Shown piece by piece: positions 8,615 to 17,616 of a stretch of DNA of 64,000 nucleotides. Made by a program: the position numbers and the translations under genes. Source of the DNA: Anaerovorax odorimutans (GTDB taxonomy: Bacteria > Bacillota > Clostridia > Peptostreptococcales > Anaerovoracaceae); contig NZ_JANFXK010000002.1 of assembly GCF_024459955.1 (NCBI RefSeq), forward strand, positions 248,001-312,000, in the 5' to 3' direction. The notes below the pieces were generated by a model. The model was given only the letters and a program-made list of their open reading frames with translations. It was not told the origin of the DNA and did not search any database. The first letter of the stretch is position 1; every line of letters starts with the position of its first letter.

Positions 8615-11600
8615 TTATTCTTCCTCTTCAAAGATAAAAGTATAGAGCGTTTGGTAGAGTTTCTGCGGATCGATCGGTTTCGCCAGGTGAGCGTTCATGC
8701 CCGCCGCCTTGCTCTTTTCGATATCATCGTCGAAAGCATTGGCCGTCATGGCAATGATGGGAACACTTCCGGCATCCTTGTTGCTGAGATGACGGATATT
8801 GACCGTCGCGGCCAGCCCATCCATCAGCGGCATACGAATATCCATCAGAATCGCGCTGTAATAACCTTCTTCCGATTTACTGAACATTTCCATGGCCCGC
8901 AGACCGTTCTCTGCGGATTCTACCAGGAATCCCTTGCTTTCCAGCAGCATTACCGCCACTTCCGTATTGATGGCATTATCCTCGGCAAGGAGAATCCGTT
9001 TTCCAGTAAAGTCGTAATCTAACTGTTCTTCTTTATGTTCCCGCTCTTCTTTTTCTCCCATTGCTTTTGAAAAAGCGGAGACCAGAGAGGATTTGAACAT
9101 CGGTTTGCTCATCAGCAGGTTGACTCCCGCCAGCTTGGCCTCGTGCTCAATGGAACTCCAGTCATATGCGGTAATGATAATGATCGTTACCTCCGGCCCC
9201 ACGATCTCGCGGATTCGTCTGGCGGTTTCGATTCCATCCATTTCCGGCATCTTCCAGTCAATTAAAATCATATCGTAATATTTTCCGGACTCCCAGAGCA
9301 TCTTGACTTGATTGATGGCCTTACGGCCACTGTCCACCCATTCGGCTTTGACGCCCATTTCCCGCAAAGTAACCACTGCGCTCTCACATACGGCAACATC
9401 GTCATCCACGACCAGCGTTTTCAGATGAGAAAAATTGTGGTGGTGTTTTTTCTGATGATTGCGGTGCTTTTCGTCATCCTTGAGTCCCAGCTTCACATCT
9501 ACGGTAAATTCAGTGCCGATACCCTTGATGGAGCGCACGGTAATGCTGCCGTCCATCATATCCACAATGTTCTTGCTGATGGCAAGACCCAGCCCCGTAC
9601 CGCCGTATACGGCAGTTGTTCCGGTAGATTCCTGTGAAAAAGGTTCGAAGATATGGGGAAGGAATTCCTCGCTCATGCCGACGCCCGTATCGTTAACGAC
9701 GAATCTTAACACAGCATCGTTCTTTGTCCGCTTTCGCTGGGAGACGGAAAGCGAAACCGTTCCACCCTCTCCTGTAAACTTGATCGCATTGCTCAAAATG
9801 TTTATAAGTACCTGCTGCAGCTTCATGGCATCGCCAATATAGCAGTCGCTCAGCACAGGGTCGATGATACATTCATATCCCACATCTTTGGCCGCAGCCT
9901 GCGTATAGCATATGGAATTGACCCCTCCCAGGAATTCCTCCGTGGGGATCTCTTCGTTTTTCAACAGCATTTTGCCGCTTTCGATTCGGCTCATATCCAG
10001 AATGTCGTTAATCAGCGAGAGCAGAAATCTGGATGAAATTCCGATCTTGGAGATGCATTCGGCTACCCGGTCATCATCACCGATGGCCTGAGCCGCAATG
10101 GTACTCATGCCGATGATGGCATTCATGGGCGTGCGTATTTCATGACTCATACGGGAGAGGAAATCCGTTTTCGCCGCATTGGCCTGCTCTGCGGCCACAA
10201 GCGCCGAGGCCAGCTCCTCTTTCTGTCTCTGCTCCTGCCGGACGACATCCGTAAGATCCGTGCGGGCAACACACACCCGCTTCAATTCTTTACTTATATA
10301 GAACACCTGGAACCGCTTGATCCTTGGATTTTTACCATCTCCATCGTGCATTTCCACTACAAAGTTATAGAAATCCTTCTGCTCCAGCTGCTCTTCCATA
10401 TAGGCATACTCCAGATTGCACAGATATGCCTCTTTTGAAGCCGCATCCATCAGGCGGTCAGCGGCAATCCGAATTTCCTTCTGAAAATTCCCCTGCTTTG
10501 GAATCCTGCACCTTTGGCTTCTTGGCAGGGAGAGAATACGGTAGAAATCCTGAGCCACATCAATCTCCATGATGTTGTCGTAATCCAGATCAGCGATCCG
10601 ATTCAACAGCTGTTCCTGAAGCTTCTGTTCCGTGATATCCAGGGTGTAGAAGAACATAATGACATCCCCGCTCTCCGGATTGAGGCAGGAGCGAAGTCTC
10701 GTGCTTCCCCAGAAAATGCTGCCGTCATTGCGCCACCGCAGATAGTCGAACTGATAGTCCACTTTTCCGGCCGCATAGTCGGTCAGCACTTTTTCCCGAT
10801 CAAGCTCTCTGTTGATTTTACTTCCATACTCTTGATCCACTGCGGAATTCACCAGATTTTCTATCGTATCAAAATAAGAATCTCCTACCCTGGCCACTGA
10901 CACATCCGCTGTGGAAAGATACGTTTCCAGCCTGTCCTGGGTAACATTGAGCGTTCCCTGAATACTTCCCTCCTCGGAAGCCAGATCCGCAAAATAGGCC
11001 AGTTCCTGCTCGTATAGCTCTCTGACCCTCTCATGCAGCTGTTTCTCTTCCGTAATATCAATAAAAACGCAGTAAAAATACGGTTCACCGTCTTCTTCCA
11101 CAAACAGCTGTGCCTTTACGGAGACCCATTTGAGATCCCCGTTCTTACAGCGCAGTCTGTTTTCAACCTGTATGCTGTTTCCGCTCTCAAGCTGCCGTGC
11201 CAAGGTTTCCTGCAGATTTTTAAAGTCGTCATCGGAAAAAACAACCTCTGACATGCGGTTTCCCATAGCCGCAAATTCTTCCCGTGTGTATCCAAGGAAC
11301 TCAAAAAGACCATCATTGGCATCAATGATAGAGAGTTCCTTATCATACCGGCATCGAAAAACAGCGCCGGGAATATTGTTGTAAAGATGCAGCACCTCTT
11401 CCTGTGCCTGCTTTTGCGCGTTGATATCGATACAGACCGAGGCAATTGCCGGGCGCCCGTCCTCGGCTGTAGTCCGTCTCCCCAAATCATGAACCCAGAT
11501 ATAGGAGCCATCCTTTTTCTTCATTCGATATTCAATGATGTATTCATTTCCCCTGTCCAGCTGCTCCGTCACCGAGGCATCCACCATCTTCCGGTCATCG

Positions 11601-12211
11601 GGGTGCATACAGTTGTTGATCAATCCATCAATATCAGCTACAAACTCTTCCTCATTTTCATATCCCAGGTAATCCAGCATCTTCTGATTGATGAAATAAA
11701 ACGGAAAGCCTTCTTCTATGTAACCACCCATCATACCGCCGGGCAGGGAATCGTTGAGAAGGGACTGCCTTTGCCGTGCGATTTCTCCCATTACTAAGGT
11801 CTGCGGATAGTGCTCACCGCCCCGCTGGCTGCTCCCTGGCTCCGCCGCATGAAAGCTGCAGATTTTCCACGGCCCGTCCTGCTCCCGCAGAAGGGAAAAA
11901 AATACGCGCAGGTGCCAGGTATACATCGAATTTTTCAGGTCCATATCCATAGACAGGTTGTACACGTTTTCCGTCAGCTGCTGATGGTGAATGGCAGAGA
12001 GTGTACAGCTAAAGGGTTCCCTCATCTCCTCAATGTCCTGACGGATGTATTCCGTCATATCCGCTTTCCCCTGAGCGAATTCGTCTTTGCCTGTCCCTAC
12101 AAATGCAATTGATTCCGCAAGCAGCGCGGCTGCGCCTTCGCCATCACATTTTTCAAACCAGCTGCTGCAAAATTGCCGTACGATTTCCTCTGCTGAATTG
12201 TTGTGCTTCAT
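8615..12211 (-). CDS. Hybrid sensor histidine kinase with SnoaL-like and PAS sensors and two receivers
   Basis: A 1198-residue soluble hybrid kinase. Order: SnoaL/NTF2-like domain (about 5-125), at least three PAS folds (about 150-560, with two clear PAC motifs WVHDLGRR and WVSVKAQLF), HisKA with phosphoacceptor His690 in MSHEIRTPMNA, HATPase (GTGLGLAISKNIV), then two receivers with LIDWKMPEMDG and LMDIRMPLMDG. There are no membrane helices, so it senses a cytoplasmic signal. ATG 12211 overlaps the TGA of the upstream c-di-GMP gene (ATGA) and has GGAAGGAG upstream, so the longer start at 12238 is unlikely and the pair is translationally coupled. The output may feed phosphate to the partner's receiver. 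Confidence 0.9.
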   Translation of the reverse strand: MKHNNSAEEIVRQFCSSWFEKCDGEGAAALLAESIAFVGTGKDEFAQGKADMTEYIRQDIEEMREPFSCTLSAIHHQQLTENVYNLSMDMDLKNSMYTWHLRVFFSLLREQDGPWKICSFHAAEPGSSQRGGEHYPQTLVMGEIARQRQSLLNDSLPGGMMGGYIEEGFPFYFINQKMLDYLGYENEEEFVADIDGLINNCMHPDDRKMVDASVTEQLDRGNEYIIEYRMKKKDGSYIWVHDLGRRTTAEDGRPAIASVCIDINAQKQAQEEVLHLYNNIPGAVFRCRYDKELSIIDANDGLFEFLGYTREEFAAMGNRMSEVVFSDDDFKNLQETLARQLESGNSIQVENRLRCKNGDLKWVSVKAQLFVEEDGEPYFYCVFIDITEEKQLHERVRELYEQELAYFADLASEEGSIQGTLNVTQDRLETYLSTADVSVARVGDSYFDTIENLVNSAVDQEYGSKINRELDREKVLTDYAAGKVDYQFDYLRWRNDGSIFWGSTRLRSCLNPESGDVIMFFYTLDITEQKLQEQLLNRIADLDYDNIMEIDVAQDFYRILSLPRSQRCRIPKQGNFQKEIRIAADRLMDAASKEAYLCNLEYAYMEEQLEQKDFYNFVVEMHDGDGKNPRIKRFQVFYISKELKRVCVARTDLTDVVRQEQRQKEELASALVAAEQANAAKTDFLSRMSHEIRTPMNAIIGMSTIAAQAIGDDDRVAECISKIGISSRFLLSLINDILDMSRIESGKMLLKNEEIPTEEFLGGVNSICYTQAAAKDVGYECIIDPVLSDCYIGDAMKLQQVLINILSNAIKFTGEGGTVSLSVSQRKRTKNDAVLRFVVNDTGVGMSEEFLPHIFEPFSQESTGTTAVYGGTGLGLAISKNIVDMMDGSITVRSIKGIGTEFTVDVKLGLKDDEKHRNHQKKHHHNFSHLKTLVVDDDVAVCESAVVTLREMGVKAEWVDSGRKAINQVKMLWESGKYYDMILIDWKMPEMDGIETARRIREIVGPEVTIIIITAYDWSSIEHEAKLAGVNLLMSKPMFKSSLVSAFSKAMGEKEEREHKEEQLDYDFTGKRILLAEDNAINTEVAVMLLESKGFLVESAENGLRAMEMFSKSEEGYYSAILMDIRMPLMDGLAATVNIRHLSNKDAGSVPIIAMTANAFDDDIEKSKAAGMNAHLAKPIDPQKLYQTLYTFIFEEEE

Positions 12212-14805
12212 ATCTTCGGCTCCTTCCACAGACAGCATCCTCCTTTGTTATTGGACTTCGCGCCATACAGAGCCTCATCGGCTCTTCCAAGCATCTCCGG
12301 AAGGGTTTCTTCTCCACTGCCGCTGATGGTGACGCCTCCCGAACACGCGGTCGAAAATCCTTCCTGAACGTAATGATTCTGAAATGCTTTACATATTTCT
12401 TCGCCCTTTTTAAGGGCAGTTTCCTCGGATCCCAGCTTTTTCATGATAACTACAAACTCATCTCCTCCGAAGCGGGATATGATATCGGAGCTTCTCGTAT
12501 GGGCATGCAGAACCTCGCTGAAATCTTTGAGCATGCGGTCTCCTTCCGCATGGCCGAAGGAATCGTTGATCTGTTTCAGGTTGTCCAAATCAAACAGGTA
12601 AACAGCTGCGGGGAAATCTTCTTTTTGCAGAGCTTCCACGGCGGCATCCAGTCCCCGTCGGTTGAGAAGCTTAGTCAGATAATCTCTGTAAGCGTCGTCC
12701 TGCAGCATCTGGCGCTGCTTGCGGAAAGATGTGATGCCTCTGACATTCATAACCCGCCTCCACAGGCTCTTCTGTGAATGAGGCTTGAAGGCAAAATCAT
12801 CCGCTCCTGTAACGAGCGCTTTTTCCTCAAGCTCTTCATCCGCAGGGGCCGTAGCAATTACGGAAATGTCCCATGCGTTTTTCTCCTTGCGCAGTATTTC
12901 TAAAACGGAAAAGCCGCCCCGTTCATGCAGAGTCAGGCTCAGGATTACTGCCGCCAGCTGATCCTCATGGCTTACGATGCAGGAAATGGCCGATTCGGCG
13001 TCTCCTGCTTCCAGAACGCGGTATTTGCTTTCAAATGTCTCCCTCACTTCCCGGCGATACTGCTCGTCCTCGTCAGCCACCAGCAGGACCTGCGGACGAT
13101 GACCCTTATCCTGGCAGCAGTCCGCCTTCCTCTGCGCCGCCGCTTCTTCCTCGCTTTTGAGCAATTTTTCAAACTCCCTGGCAGGCATAGGTTTTGCGAA
13201 GTAGTATCCCTGCACATAATCACAGCCCAGCTCGCATAAACGCTCCCATTGTTCTTTTGTTTCCACGCCTTCTGCCACAACGCTCAGTTCCATCCAGCGG
13301 GCAAGTCCCATGATAAAGCGCAGAATACCTTCTTCGGCGGGTTTTGCCGTCTCGCTCTGAATGAACTTCATATCCAGTTTGAGAATATCCAATGGCATCT
13401 CGTTGAGCATGTTCAGAGAAGAATATCCCGTCCCGAAATCATCCATCTCTATGATGAAGCCCAGTCCGCGCAGATGATCGAGCGTATCAATGATCTGCTC
13501 CTGATTTTCCGTATAGGCGCTCTCTGTGATTTCCAGATGCAGAAGCGACGGCGAAAGCTGATATTTCTCTATAAAGCCAACTAAAACGTCTGCGAGATTC
13601 GCCTGATAAATATCGGCCCGGGACACATTTACTGAGATGGGAATACGTGGATACCCCTGATCGATCCACTGACGGAGAATGGCGCAGGACCGTTCCCATA
13701 CGAACTGATCCAGTTTTGTAATAAATCCGTTTTTTTCAAACAGCGGTATGAATTCCGCCGGGGACAGAAAACCCCATTCAGGATGATTCCAGCGCACCAG
13801 GGCTTCGGCTCCGGCAAGGCGGCCTTCCCCCTCGGTCGCGTATTTCGGCTGCAGATAGACGAGAAATTGCTCTTCTGACAGAGCCCATTCCATACTGTCT
13901 GTAATCTCCTGCTCACGGAGCAGCTTGTTTCTCAGGGTCTCATCATAGACGGCAAAGTGTTTTCCGTACTGACCTTTAATACTGCTGGAGGCAAGAAACG
14001 CCCGGTCGCACATCTGCTCCACTGAAATCGTCCGGTCCTTAACCGCGTAAACGCCCCATTTCAGCACAACGCTCTTTGTATTGGACAGCATGTTGAGCTG
14101 AGATTCGTTTTGAACAAACAGTTCATCTGTGTAATCGCTGCTGCGCTCCACCAGACAGGCAAACTGGTCCGCGTTAAAGCGGCCGCATATACCGTCTTCG
14201 CCCACAAGCTTCCTGTACATATCCGCTACGCCGCAAAGAAGACGGTCTCCGGCGGGGACGCCGAATATATCGTTGATAAGCTTAAAGTTTTCGATGTCGG
14301 AACAGATGATATCATATTCCTGCTCCGGGTTTTTTAAAAGGCTCTCATTGACACGCCGATAAAAAAATTCTTTACTGTAGAGTCCTGTCAGCTGGTCGTA
14401 CTGAAATTGGTTAATCATGGCGGCAGTCTCCCGCAAGTGAATAATACTGGCGACTCTGTGTAGAATAACCTGCGGATTATATGGTTTCGGAACATAATCC
14501 GACGCACCATGGGCCAGCGCTGAAACTTCGTCGGATTCACTATCGCTCTGAGTCGTCACAATCACGGGGATTGCGGAAATGGCCGGCTCCGCCTTCGCCA
14601 GATTAAGGAACGTGTAACCGTCCATCACCGGCATGATAATATCCAAAAGAATCAGTGCGATCTCCTCTGCGTGATCTGCTAATATGGCTAGAGCTTCTTT
14701 TCCGTTTTCCGCTTCTAAGACAACGTACTGCGGCGTCAGGATTTCTCGCAGCATAGCTCTGTTTATATCATTATCCTCTACGACTAAAATTTGTTTTTGC
14801 GGCAT
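12208..14805 (-). CDS. REC-GGDEF-EAL-REC-GGDEF c-di-GMP signalling protein
   Basis: 865 residues. Receiver 1 (4-125) has Asp55 in LLDIIMPVMDG. A degenerate GGDEF (about 135-290) has NADQF in place of GGDEF. The EAL domain (about 305-545) keeps EALVRW, SVNVSR, EITES, DDFGTGYSS, KLDMKF and EGVET, so it should be an active c-di-GMP phosphodiesterase. Receiver 2 (about 575-690) has Ser where the phospho-Asp should be (VILSLTL). The final GGDEF (about 700-862) has intact FGGDEF and should be an active diguanylate cyclase. Opposed activities in one chain suggest switching by the first receiver. It is the first gene of an operon with the hybrid kinase, overlapping by four bases. Confidence 0.92.
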   Translation of the reverse strand: MPQKQILVVEDNDINRAMLREILTPQYVVLEAENGKEALAILADHAEEIALILLDIIMPVMDGYTFLNLAKAEPAISAIPVIVTTQSDSESDEVSALAHGASDYVPKPYNPQVILHRVASIIHLRETAAMINQFQYDQLTGLYSKEFFYRRVNESLLKNPEQEYDIICSDIENFKLINDIFGVPAGDRLLCGVADMYRKLVGEDGICGRFNADQFACLVERSSDYTDELFVQNESQLNMLSNTKSVVLKWGVYAVKDRTISVEQMCDRAFLASSSIKGQYGKHFAVYDETLRNKLLREQEITDSMEWALSEEQFLVYLQPKYATEGEGRLAGAEALVRWNHPEWGFLSPAEFIPLFEKNGFITKLDQFVWERSCAILRQWIDQGYPRIPISVNVSRADIYQANLADVLVGFIEKYQLSPSLLHLEITESAYTENQEQIIDTLDHLRGLGFIIEMDDFGTGYSSLNMLNEMPLDILKLDMKFIQSETAKPAEEGILRFIMGLARWMELSVVAEGVETKEQWERLCELGCDYVQGYYFAKPMPAREFEKLLKSEEEAAAQRKADCCQDKGHRPQVLLVADEDEQYRREVRETFESKYRVLEAGDAESAISCIVSHEDQLAAVILSLTLHERGGFSVLEILRKEKNAWDISVIATAPADEELEEKALVTGADDFAFKPHSQKSLWRRVMNVRGITSFRKQRQMLQDDAYRDYLTKLLNRRGLDAAVEALQKEDFPAAVYLFDLDNLKQINDSFGHAEGDRMLKDFSEVLHAHTRSSDIISRFGGDEFVVIMKKLGSEETALKKGEEICKAFQNHYVQEGFSTACSGGVTISGSGEETLPEMLGRADEALYGAKSNNKGGCCLWKEPKI

Positions 14806-15004
14806 CTCTATTTAACCTCTCAGCTTGAATTGACTGGTATCCGAGAAAAATCCGCCTGATGGAACAGCAGATTTTTTCTCTTTTTTTCAAAAACACGTAC
14901 GTTATTTCATTATACCTTATGCGGTTAAATTACGCAACCAACGTGATATAACTTGGGACGTCCGCCAATCCGCTGTCTGGCCGCGCAATGCGGTGTAAAA
15001 TGGC

Positions 15005-15042
15005 GAAAAGGGCCGCAGCTATCGAACTGCGACCCTTTTCCG
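15005..15042 (-). terminator. Intrinsic terminator of the mini-protein gene
   Basis: Minus-strand hairpin AAAAGGGTCGCAG / CTGCGGCCCTTTT with a short loop, beginning 14 bases after the mini-protein stop. A and T runs flank both sides, so it could also act on the plus strand. The rest of 14806-15004 is AT-rich and must hold the promoter of the c-di-GMP gene; I could not fix its boxes. Confidence 0.8.
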
Positions 15043-15055
15043 GTTATGCACTGTA

Positions 15056-15157
15056 CTAGTTATAGCAATTACAGAAGATAATCACTAACAGTAAGAAGAA
15101 AAACAATAAGCTAGTATCGATACCTTCTCCATTGAGAAGCCCACAGTTGTTACCCAT
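15056..15157 (-). CDS. 33-residue Gly/Cys single-helix membrane mini-protein
   Basis: A tiny gene with every sign of being real. ATG 15157 is preceded by AGGTGA, the frame ends at TAG 15056-15058, and a terminator follows. The product starts MGNNCGLLNGEGIDTS, continues with one very hydrophobic helix (residues 17-28) and ends CNCYN. The Gly/Asn/Cys head, single helix and Cys tail resemble the small YjcZ-like proteins made during sporulation in Firmicutes. The role is unknown; I infer insertion into the forespore or spore membrane. It is transcribed alone, between the c-di-GMP gene and the DUF5688 gene. Confidence 0.7.
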   Translation of the reverse strand: MGNNCGLLNGEGIDTSLLFFFLLLVIIFCNCYN

Positions 15158-15246
15158 TTCATTCACCTACTTTTCTAATTTTTAACTTCAATATAGACTA
15201 TGGCTCAAAGCGGAAAAATGTTACTTATCCTTCGGAAATTTTCTCG

Positions 15247-16128
15247 TTACGCGCCTTTTCGTTCATCCTGCGGGTAGTAAGAGGCTGCCAAGCGGAAGGT
15301 CCCTTTGCTGCGGTCATATTGATAGATGGAGTTGGAAAGGATCTCGAAATCCTGCGTGCATACCCGGTTGCCTTCTTCCAGCAGACGGATGAGGCTCTTG
15401 AGATTTCCCTTTTCCTTGGGAACCGCCATTACCTCGTGAATGGAACTGGGGATCAGGTAAAAATCGCCTCCGATCTTATCCGCCAGCACCTCGACGGCCT
15501 CCTGATACATCATCGTTGTAGCGCCGTGCAGCTTCGACTCGTTGGTCATGATATAGAGCATATCCGACATTTTGAGAATTTCCACAGGAAACATTCTGCC
15601 CGTATTTACATAAGCGAGTCGGTCCAGCTCCTCCTGATCCATTCCCAATTCCTCCATGATGGTGTTGTTAACCAGCACCGTAGCCATTCCCTGTTCCTGT
15701 TTTCCCATTATGATCCGATAGATAATGGACAGATCCATCACTTCTCTGTGAGGCACCGTCTTGAGCAGTTCTTTGTTCCTCTGGGTATTAACCAGATTCA
15801 TAATGATCGAATCCTTTCTCTTGCTCAGGTCCAGATCCAGCTCTTCGGTAGAAAACCGGGCTGTGTAGTGGATGATCATTGCCGCGATTTTACAGAGCAC
15901 CCGGTCCAAATCCTCACATTCCTGAAACAAACTGTACATTTCATCCAGATAAATATTGGGCATGGCCGCTATGTCCCCTGTGTTTTCCGGCCTCACGATC
16001 AAAGTATCCTTTTCCTGATTGATTTTGCGTACTGTGCTGATCTCTACCCGGTAATTCATAAAGCCCGGCGGCAGAAACTCCTTGATACGTTCAGCGATAA
16101 CTTTCTTAAACAATTCATAATTCATCAT
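15247..16128 (-). CDS. DUF5688 family protein
   Basis: 293 residues, soluble, no signal peptide. The N-terminal half (YRVEISTVRKINQEKDTLIVRP...MPNIYLDEMYSLFQE) and the C-terminal half (IIPSSIHEV-like segment LIPSSIHEVMAVP) match the DUF5688 family of Clostridia, which often occurs in many copies per genome. No biochemical function is known. Two in-frame ATGs (16128 and 16125) follow an AGGGG site. The gene is single; its 312-base upstream region holds an AT-rich promoter zone (16160-16240) and the hairpin repeat at 16254. Confidence 0.8.
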   Translation of the reverse strand: MMNYELFKKVIAERIKEFLPPGFMNYRVEISTVRKINQEKDTLIVRPENTGDIAAMPNIYLDEMYSLFQECEDLDRVLCKIAAMIIHYTARFSTEELDLDLSKRKDSIIMNLVNTQRNKELLKTVPHREVMDLSIIYRIIMGKQEQGMATVLVNNTIMEELGMDQEELDRLAYVNTGRMFPVEILKMSDMLYIMTNESKLHGATTMMYQEAVEVLADKIGGDFYLIPSSIHEVMAVPKEKGNLKSLIRLLEEGNRVCTQDFEILSNSIYQYDRSKGTFRLAASYYPQDERKGA

Positions 16129-16253
16129 GATAACCCCTTTTGCTTTGCGTTTTATGGAAATATTTTACATGTTTAATATAGCATTTTGCCGCGCAATTGT
16201 CAATATTTTACTTGAAATTTATTCCATATTTGTTTTTTCGGTTTGCAAAAAAC

Positions 16254-16301
16254 AAAAGTTATCCAGATTCCCTTGTTTTAGGGAGAATCTGGATAACTTT
16301 T
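16254..16301. terminator. Hairpin repeat, likely terminator of the iron-sulfur gene
   Basis: A perfect stem AAAAGTTATCCAGATTCCC / GGGAGAATCTGGATAACTTTT with a TTGTTTTA loop. On the minus strand it is followed by TTTTGTTTTTTGC and so works as a terminator for the gene ending at 16441. The hairpin and 27 bases of flank (ACGGTTC...ATTTTTT) recur at 45287-45358 with paired base changes in the stem. Bases 16330-16440 between it and the stop hold nothing else recognisable. Confidence 0.75.
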
Positions 16302-16440
16302 CAACGGTTCCGGAGGTTCATTTTTTGAAATCCAGCCATGTGGCGGTAAATGAGCCAAAACAGGCCCCTCCGGCCCACAACTTTTATCCATAATGAAGGT
16401 TTTTTTGCTGAATATGGGTAAGCTCCCGAAGGATAATCGG

Positions 16441-17226
16441 CTAATAGAAAAAGCACTTTCCGCAGACTTCCGGTGAAGGAATAAGCTCATTGATTTTCTT
16501 GCAATGGGCCTGGCAGATCTTTCTGTCGATTCCCGTTTCCGAAATGGCACCCGCAGGACAGGCCTTTATCATTTCCTGGCTGCAGGATACGCCTTTGGCT
16601 TCCTTATAGCAGTATTGTCTCTGGATCTCCTGATACATGGCTTCCAGCTGCTCCGCGTTCAGCACCTCGAAGGCCTCTGCGTATTGCCCGTCTGTTATGA
16701 TGGAGCCGAACCTGCCGGCAAACCCATTCTTAGTCTTAAAGGACCCGGCCGGTCCGAATTCACCCATGCCGGCGGCATAGGCAACCAGTTTGTGGGACCA
16801 TTCTTCTCTGCACCGCTCTTCGTCCCAGTCGGTAGGCGTATTGGTACAGGATGACAGTCTCCCCACCGTATCCAGAGCCTCGCGGATTACGCCGTTCAGG
16901 CGCATGGACAGCCACATGGACTCATTGAAAGCGGTCAGCCATTCTTCCGAAGGCTGGTCTCCGCCGCGATTGGATTCTGTTATCTCCGGGGCAAAGGGAA
17001 CAAAGTGGACTACCACTGTATTGCCCGGCCTGTAGATCCTCTTTGGATGATCGCAGATCGTTCTTGAAAAGTACATATCAAAGATGGGATTTCTTGAATC
17101 CGCATAGCCGACGATGGGTTCCCCGAATCTGGTCTTAATATCCGGCCTGGCCTGAAACTCCTTTACGGCCTCCTCCACGTCTCTCATAATTTTCGCTTTA
17201 ATATCTGCTCCGATTTGCATATACAT
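16441..17226 (-). CDS. 4Fe-4S protein, epoxyqueuosine-reductase-like
   Basis: 261 residues. The C-terminal third carries two ferredoxin-type cysteine clusters: C.....C(SQEMIKA)CPAGAIS, then CQAHCKK and a closing CGKCFFY. The N-terminal part (residues 30-160) has the fold seen in QueG-like reductases without an obvious cobalamin motif. Annotation pipelines often call such proteins epoxyqueuosine reductase, but it is too short for QueG and lacks its HEAT-like tail. I therefore call it only a 4Fe-4S redox protein. Starts at 17226 or 17220 share one GGAGAGG site. It follows the TIGR04076 gene by 26 bases on the same strand, so the two form an operon. Confidence 0.75.
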   Translation of the reverse strand: MYMQIGADIKAKIMRDVEEAVKEFQARPDIKTRFGEPIVGYADSRNPIFDMYFSRTICDHPKRIYRPGNTVVVHFVPFAPEITESNRGGDQPSEEWLTAFNESMWLSMRLNGVIREALDTVGRLSSCTNTPTDWDEERCREEWSHKLVAYAAGMGEFGPAGSFKTKNGFAGRFGSIITDGQYAEAFEVLNAEQLEAMYQEIQRQYCYKEAKGVSCSQEMIKACPAGAISETGIDRKICQAHCKKINELIPSPEVCGKCFFY

Positions 17227-17252
17227 AATCGCTCCTCTCCGGGCATCGCACC

Positions 17253-17522
17253 CTACTCCTTAATTCTTTCTATTTTAAAAACGTTGATGACTCTTGCGTC
17301 AGGGCAACAGAACAGACATTCATCTTCGCTGTCTTCTCCCGGTACTGTCCCTCCATATCGTAAAATGTCGATATACGGGAAGGCAGTATGCAACATCATC
17401 GGACACATTTTTCCCCGGTCCCTGTCGAAATCGAAGGTATCTCCGATTTTATGCCCGTAATGACAAGGTCCCTGTTCCTTCTTGTCTACCATGGTAATTC
17501 TGATTTTCGGTCTCCCTGCCAT
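17253..17522 (-). CDS. TIGR04076 family small protein
   Basis: 89 residues, matching TIGR04076. The pattern is an N-terminal beta strand (IRITMVDKKEQGPCHYGHKIGDTF), MCPMMLHTAFPYIDILRYGG, then a cysteine pair in ECLFCCPDARVINVFKIER. The family is found in anaerobes, commonly beside redox enzymes, and has no proven role; the conserved Cys residues suggest metal or cofactor contact. It is the first gene of a two-gene operon with the 4Fe-4S protein, which supports a shared redox job (inference). Confidence 0.8.
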   Translation of the reverse strand: MAGRPKIRITMVDKKEQGPCHYGHKIGDTFDFDRDRGKMCPMMLHTAFPYIDILRYGGTVPGEDSEDECLFCCPDARVINVFKIERIKE

Positions 17523-17616
17523 TTAAGCCACCTCTCTTTTTTGATATTTTTTCTGTTACCACTTTACTTCATTTGTGGCCTGTTTAAAAGTGCCAATTTC
17601 CCACTATTTTTTGGGG

